NCBI GenBank assembly: GCA_041689995.1
Contig: JBDNFD010000013.1
Location: 1-16,885 of the forward strand
Direction: 5' to 3'
DNA from: DASSWG01 sp041689995
Lineage (GTDB): Bacteria; Bacteroidota; Bacteroidia; Flavobacteriales; Flavobacteriaceae
Length of the DNA stretch: 16,885 nt
Each line of letters starts with the position of its first letter. The first letter of the stretch is position 1. Both the position numbers and the translations under genes were made by a program. The notes under the pieces were generated by a model. It was not told where the DNA came from and did not search any database. It saw only the letters and a program-made list of their open reading frames with translations. Below are positions 14,361-16,885 of this stretch, piece by piece.

Positions 14361-14391
14361 TCTTTGTGCAAAACTCTGTGTACTCTGTGGT
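14353..14391. repeat. Right 39-bp inverted nonamer array of the GxxExxY cassette
   Basis: On the plus strand: CTTTGTGAT, CTTTGTGCA, AAA, CTCTGTGTA, CTCTGTGGT. The reverse complement has the same 9-9-3-9-9 word order as the left array and matches it at 29 of 39 positions, with the CACA cores and trailing AG best kept. It ends 15 bp before the sdhA start. Confidence 0.85.
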
Positions 14392-14406
14392 TAAAAAAAT
14401 ATAATT

Positions 14407-16410
14407 ATGTCAATATTAGATGCAAAAATACCCGAAGGCCCAATCGCCGAAAAGTGGACCAACCACAAAAACCATATCAATTTGGTCAATCCGGCCAATA
14501 AACGAAAAATTGATATTATAGTGATCGGAACCGGACTCGCCGGCGGAAGTGCTGCTGCGACATTGGCCGAACTCGGTTACAATGTAAAAACTTTCTGCTA
14601 TCAAGATTCGCCACGACGAGCACATTCCATTGCGGCTCAAGGAGGAATCAATGCTTCCAAGAATTACCAAGGTGACGGCGATTCCGATTACCGCTTGTTC
14701 TACGACACCGTAAAAGGTGGCGATTACCGTTCGCGCGAATCAAATACTTATCGCTTGGCTGAAGTATCAGGGAATATCATCGATCAATGTGTGATGCAAG
14801 GCGTTCCATTTGCCCGCGAATATGGCGGATTATTAGACAACCGTTCTTTTGGCGGCGTTTTGGTTTCGCGAACATTCTACGCCAAAGGGCAAACCGGTCA
14901 GCAATTGTTATTGGGCGCTTATTCAGCTATGAACCGACAAATAAACCGCGGAAAAATAGAGGCCTTGAACCGTCATGAAATGTTGGATTTGGTAATTGTT
15001 GATGGAAAAGCCCGCGGGATTATCGCTCGTGATTTGGTTTCAGGCAAAATTGAAAGGCATTCTGCGCACGCTGTAGTACTTGCTTCGGGCGGATATGGAA
15101 ATGTGTTCTATCTTTCCACTAATGCAATGGGAAGCAACGTCACCGCCGGATGGAAAGCGCACAAAAAAGGAGCGTTTTTTGCCAATCCGTGTTATACCCA
15201 AATTCACCCAACTTGTATTCCCGTTTCTGGAGAACATCAATCAAAACTGACGCTGATGTCCGAATCCCTTCGGAATGATGGAAGAATATGGGTGCCGAAG
15301 AAAAAAGAAGATGTCGAAGCCGTGCGCCAAGGAAAATTGAAACCAAACGATATTAAAGAGGAAGACCGCGATTATTATTTGGAACGTCGCTATCCCGCTT
15401 ATGGAAACCTCGTTCCGCGCGATGTCGCTTCCCGTGCCGCAAAAGAACGTTGTGACGCAGGCTATGGCGTGAACAAGACAGGAGAAGCCGTGTTTTTGGA
15501 TTTTGCCAGTGCCTTTGTCCGTTATGGAAAAGAAAAAGCGCATACTTCACGAATCCACGATCCGTCCCACGAACAAATAGAAAAACTCGGAAAAGAAGCG
15601 GTGGAATCGAAATACGGAAACTTGTTTGATATGTATCAACAAATCACCGCGCAAAATCCGTATGAAACGCCGATGATGATTTATCCGGCTATGCATTACA
15701 CTATGGGTGGCCTTTGGGTGGATTACAATTTACAAACCACCATTCCCGGTTGCTATGCCGCGGGAGAAGTGAACTTTTCAGACCACGGGGCAAACAGGCT
15801 CGGAGCTTCGGCGTTGATGCAAGGTTTGGCCGATGGTTATTTTATTTTGCCATATACCATGAGTGATTATTTGGCCGACGATATTCGCACTGGGGAAATC
15901 CCTACCGACATGCCAGAATTCGACCAAGCCGAAAAACACGTGCGCGAACGCATCCATAAACTGATGAATGCCGGCGGAAAACATTCCGTGGATCATTACC
16001 ACAAAAAACTGGGGAAAATCATGTGGGGAAAATGCGGAATGGCACGAAATGCAAAAGGATTGGCGGAAGCCATGGAAGAAATCGCTGAACTGCGTGCAGA
16101 TTTTTGGGAAAACGTAAAAGTTTCTGGAACGGAAAATAGCAAAAACTCCGAGTTGGAAAAAGCAGGGCGAGTGGCGGATTTTTTGGAATTGGGAGAACTC
16201 TTGGCAAAAGATGCCTTGACCCGAAACGAATCGGCAGGTGGACATTTCCGTGAAGAATACCAGACGGAAGAAGGAGAAGCATTACGGAACGATGAGGAAT
16301 TCAAATATGTTGCCGCATGGGAATATAACGGTCCGCCAAAAAATGCAATCTTGCACAAAGAAGATTTGCAGTTTGAAGCAATTGAGTTGAAGCAGAGGAG
16401 TTATAAATAG
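14407..16410 (+). CDS. sdhA: Succinate dehydrogenase flavoprotein subunit
   Basis: A 667-aa catalytic subunit of complex II that oxidises succinate to fumarate with covalently bound FAD. Seen: dinucleotide-binding GTGLAGGSAA (glycines 41, 43, 46, 47), the flavinylation motif RRAHSIAAQGGINA with His73, YGGLLDNRSFGGVLVSRTFYAKGQTGQQ, the second FAD segment VVLASGGYGNVF, the IHPTCIP and MSESLRNDGR substrate-site blocks, and GANRLGASALMQGLADGYF. Length over 650 aa and the block pattern match the Bacteroidota/epsilon-type enzymes paired with a five-helix cytochrome b. The start is supported by the conserved N-terminal text DAKIPEGPIAEKW. The iron-sulfur subunit sdhB is not in the window; an S23-family gene and about 400 bp of repeats follow instead. 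Confidence 0.97.
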   Translation: MSILDAKIPEGPIAEKWTNHKNHINLVNPANKRKIDIIVIGTGLAGGSAAATLAELGYNVKTFCYQDSPRRAHSIAAQGGINASKNYQGDGDSDYRLFYDTVKGGDYRSRESNTYRLAEVSGNIIDQCVMQGVPFAREYGGLLDNRSFGGVLVSRTFYAKGQTGQQLLLGAYSAMNRQINRGKIEALNRHEMLDLVIVDGKARGIIARDLVSGKIERHSAHAVVLASGGYGNVFYLSTNAMGSNVTAGWKAHKKGAFFANPCYTQIHPTCIPVSGEHQSKLTLMSESLRNDGRIWVPKKKEDVEAVRQGKLKPNDIKEEDRDYYLERRYPAYGNLVPRDVASRAAKERCDAGYGVNKTGEAVFLDFASAFVRYGKEKAHTSRIHDPSHEQIEKLGKEAVESKYGNLFDMYQQITAQNPYETPMMIYPAMHYTMGGLWVDYNLQTTIPGCYAAGEVNFSDHGANRLGASALMQGLADGYFILPYTMSDYLADDIRTGEIPTDMPEFDQAEKHVRERIHKLMNAGGKHSVDHYHKKLGKIMWGKCGMARNAKGLAEAMEEIAELRADFWENVKVSGTENSKNSELEKAGRVADFLELGELLAKDALTRNESAGGHFREEYQTEEGEALRNDEEFKYVAAWEYNGPPKNAILHKEDLQFEAIELKQRSYK

Positions 16411-16434
16411 TTATTAAGTTATTAAGTTATTAAG
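16411..16434. repeat. TTATTAAG octamer array after sdhA
   Basis: Three perfect tandem copies of TTATTAAG (16411-16418, 16419-16426, 16427-16434) begin at the base after the sdhA stop codon, then decay into TTATTGGT-type words leading into the longer array. Confidence 0.85.
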
Positions 16435-16729
16435 TTATTGGTTAATGGTTATTTAGGCGAGGTGGAAAAGTTACTGGTTATTCGTTAATGGTTATTTAGG
16501 TTTTGCGGGGAAAAAATTACTGGTTATTCGTTAATGGTTATTTAGGTTTTGCGGGGAAATAGTAACTGGTTATTCGTTAATGGTTATTTAGGTTTTGCGG
16601 GGAAAAAATTACTGGTTATTCGTTAATGGTTATTTAGGCGGGGTGGAAATAGTTACTGGTTATTCGTTATTGATTATTAAGCGGGGTGGAAATAATTACT
16701 GGTTATTCGTTAATGGTTATTTAGGCGGG
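16435..16729. repeat. Higher-order tandem array of 43-46-bp units
   Basis: A partial first unit (about 16435-16470) is followed by units at 16471-16516 (46 bp), 16517-16562 (46), 16563-16608 (46), 16609-16652 (44), 16653-16695 (43) and a final partial unit 16696-16729. Each starts TTACTGG or TAACTGG, continues TTATTCGTTAATGG and TTATTTAGG, and ends in one of two tails: TTTTGCGGGGAAA or CGGGGTGGAAA. The tail type switches after the third full unit. The units themselves look built from 7-8-nt words of the GTTATT/GTTAAT type. Unit length is not a multiple of three and the stretch carries stops, so it is not a protein repeat. Confidence 0.9.
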
Positions 16730-16802
16730 TAACGTAGTAACTCTGTAACTTAGTAACGTTAGTAACTTAGTAACGTTAGTAACTTAGTAACCTAACAACT
16801 TA
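16729..16802. repeat. GTAACnTA octamer array upstream of the S23 gene
   Basis: Nine octamers with two single-base slips (at 16761 and 16778): GTAACGTA, GTAACTCT, GTAACTTA, GTAACGTT, GTAACTTA, GTAACGTT, GTAACTTA, GTAACCTA, ACAACTTA. The pair GTAACTTA plus GTAACGTT plus A forms a 17-bp unit present twice (16745-16761 and 16762-16778). It ends 17 bp before the S23 start codon. Confidence 0.85.
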
Positions 16803-16819
16803 ATAAACAACAATAAAAA

Positions 16820-16885
16820 ATGAGTTTTCATTCTTTTGAGGAATTAGAATGTTGGAAAGAAGCAAGGATACTTCGGAATTTCGTG
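16820..16885 (+). CDS. Four-helix-bundle (S23 / 23S rRNA intervening-sequence) protein, 5' end only
   Basis: The last 66 bases encode 22 residues beginning MSFHSFEELECWKEARILRN, which matches the first helix of S23/IVP-family proteins (F-x-x-F-E-(D/E)-L-x-x-W-K-x-(A/G)-R). The gene runs off the window edge. It is a second, divergent member of the same family as the broken gene at 4130-4497 and, like that one, directly follows an octamer array. It lies where sdhB would be expected downstream of sdhA. Confidence 0.85.
   Translation, partial: MSFHSFEELECWKEARILRNFV

Noticed and set aside
14416..16358. Several antisense ORFs within sdhA
   Set aside because: They are shadows of a highly conserved gene in other frames, with no features of their own.
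16435..16729. Repeat array considered as a CRISPR
   Set aside because: The units are directly contiguous 43-46-bp tandem repeats with no unique spacers, and no cas genes are near.

Overview
The window looks like chromosomal DNA of an AT-rich Bacteroidota bacterium, probably of the Flavobacteriia/Sphingobacteriia type. Support comes from a UpxY-type NusG-like antiterminator heading a polysaccharide operon, a single-subunit cytochrome b anchor (SdhC) preceding SdhA, promoter elements of the Bacteroidota form TAnnTTTG, weak or absent Shine-Dalgarno sequences, and a tRNA-Leu without encoded CCA.

Layout. (1) Positions 1-6769, minus strand: a polysaccharide/sulfur operon read right to left: UpxY-like antiterminator, winged-helix regulator, WbpP-type UDP-HexNAc 4-epimerase, a broken four-helix-bundle (S23/IVP) gene, TviB/WbpO-type UDP-HexNAc dehydrogenase, SLC13-type permease with RCK_C domains, and APS kinase CysC. 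WbpP plus TviB should supply UDP-GalNAcA; SLC13 plus CysC would supply sulfate and PAPS, so the glycan may be sulfated. (2) 7010-8407, minus: an M20 metallodipeptidase. (3) 8466-8626, plus: tRNA-Leu(UAG) with promoter and terminator. (4) 8627-10763: an accessory patch with a long hairpin, a toxin-antitoxin pair (MqsR-like toxin; MqsA-like HTH antitoxin with a Panacea/SocA domain), paired operator-like palindromes, and a decayed HipB-like antitoxin gene. (5) 10804-12893, minus: an alpha/beta hydrolase and a Xaa-Pro aminopeptidase. (6) 13262 to the end, plus: sdhC and sdhA, with a GxxExxY gene between them and a second S23-family gene starting at the right edge.

The most unusual signal is a shared architecture. 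Small accessory genes (GxxExxY; two S23 four-helix-bundle genes) sit between co-functional operon genes and adjoin arrays of short (8- or 9-nt) degenerate words. The GxxExxY gene is bracketed by 39-bp inverted arrays, both with 9-9-3-9-9 word spacing. The broken S23 gene is bracketed by octamer arrays of the same word in opposite orientation, one of which lies inside the dehydrogenase coding sequence and forms its N-terminus. The second S23 gene follows about 400 bp of octamer-based repeats, including six or more 43-46-bp units. No transposase is present. These look like small cargo-bearing cassettes or repeat-bounded insertion units; how they move, or whether they are processed at the RNA level, is not shown by the sequence.
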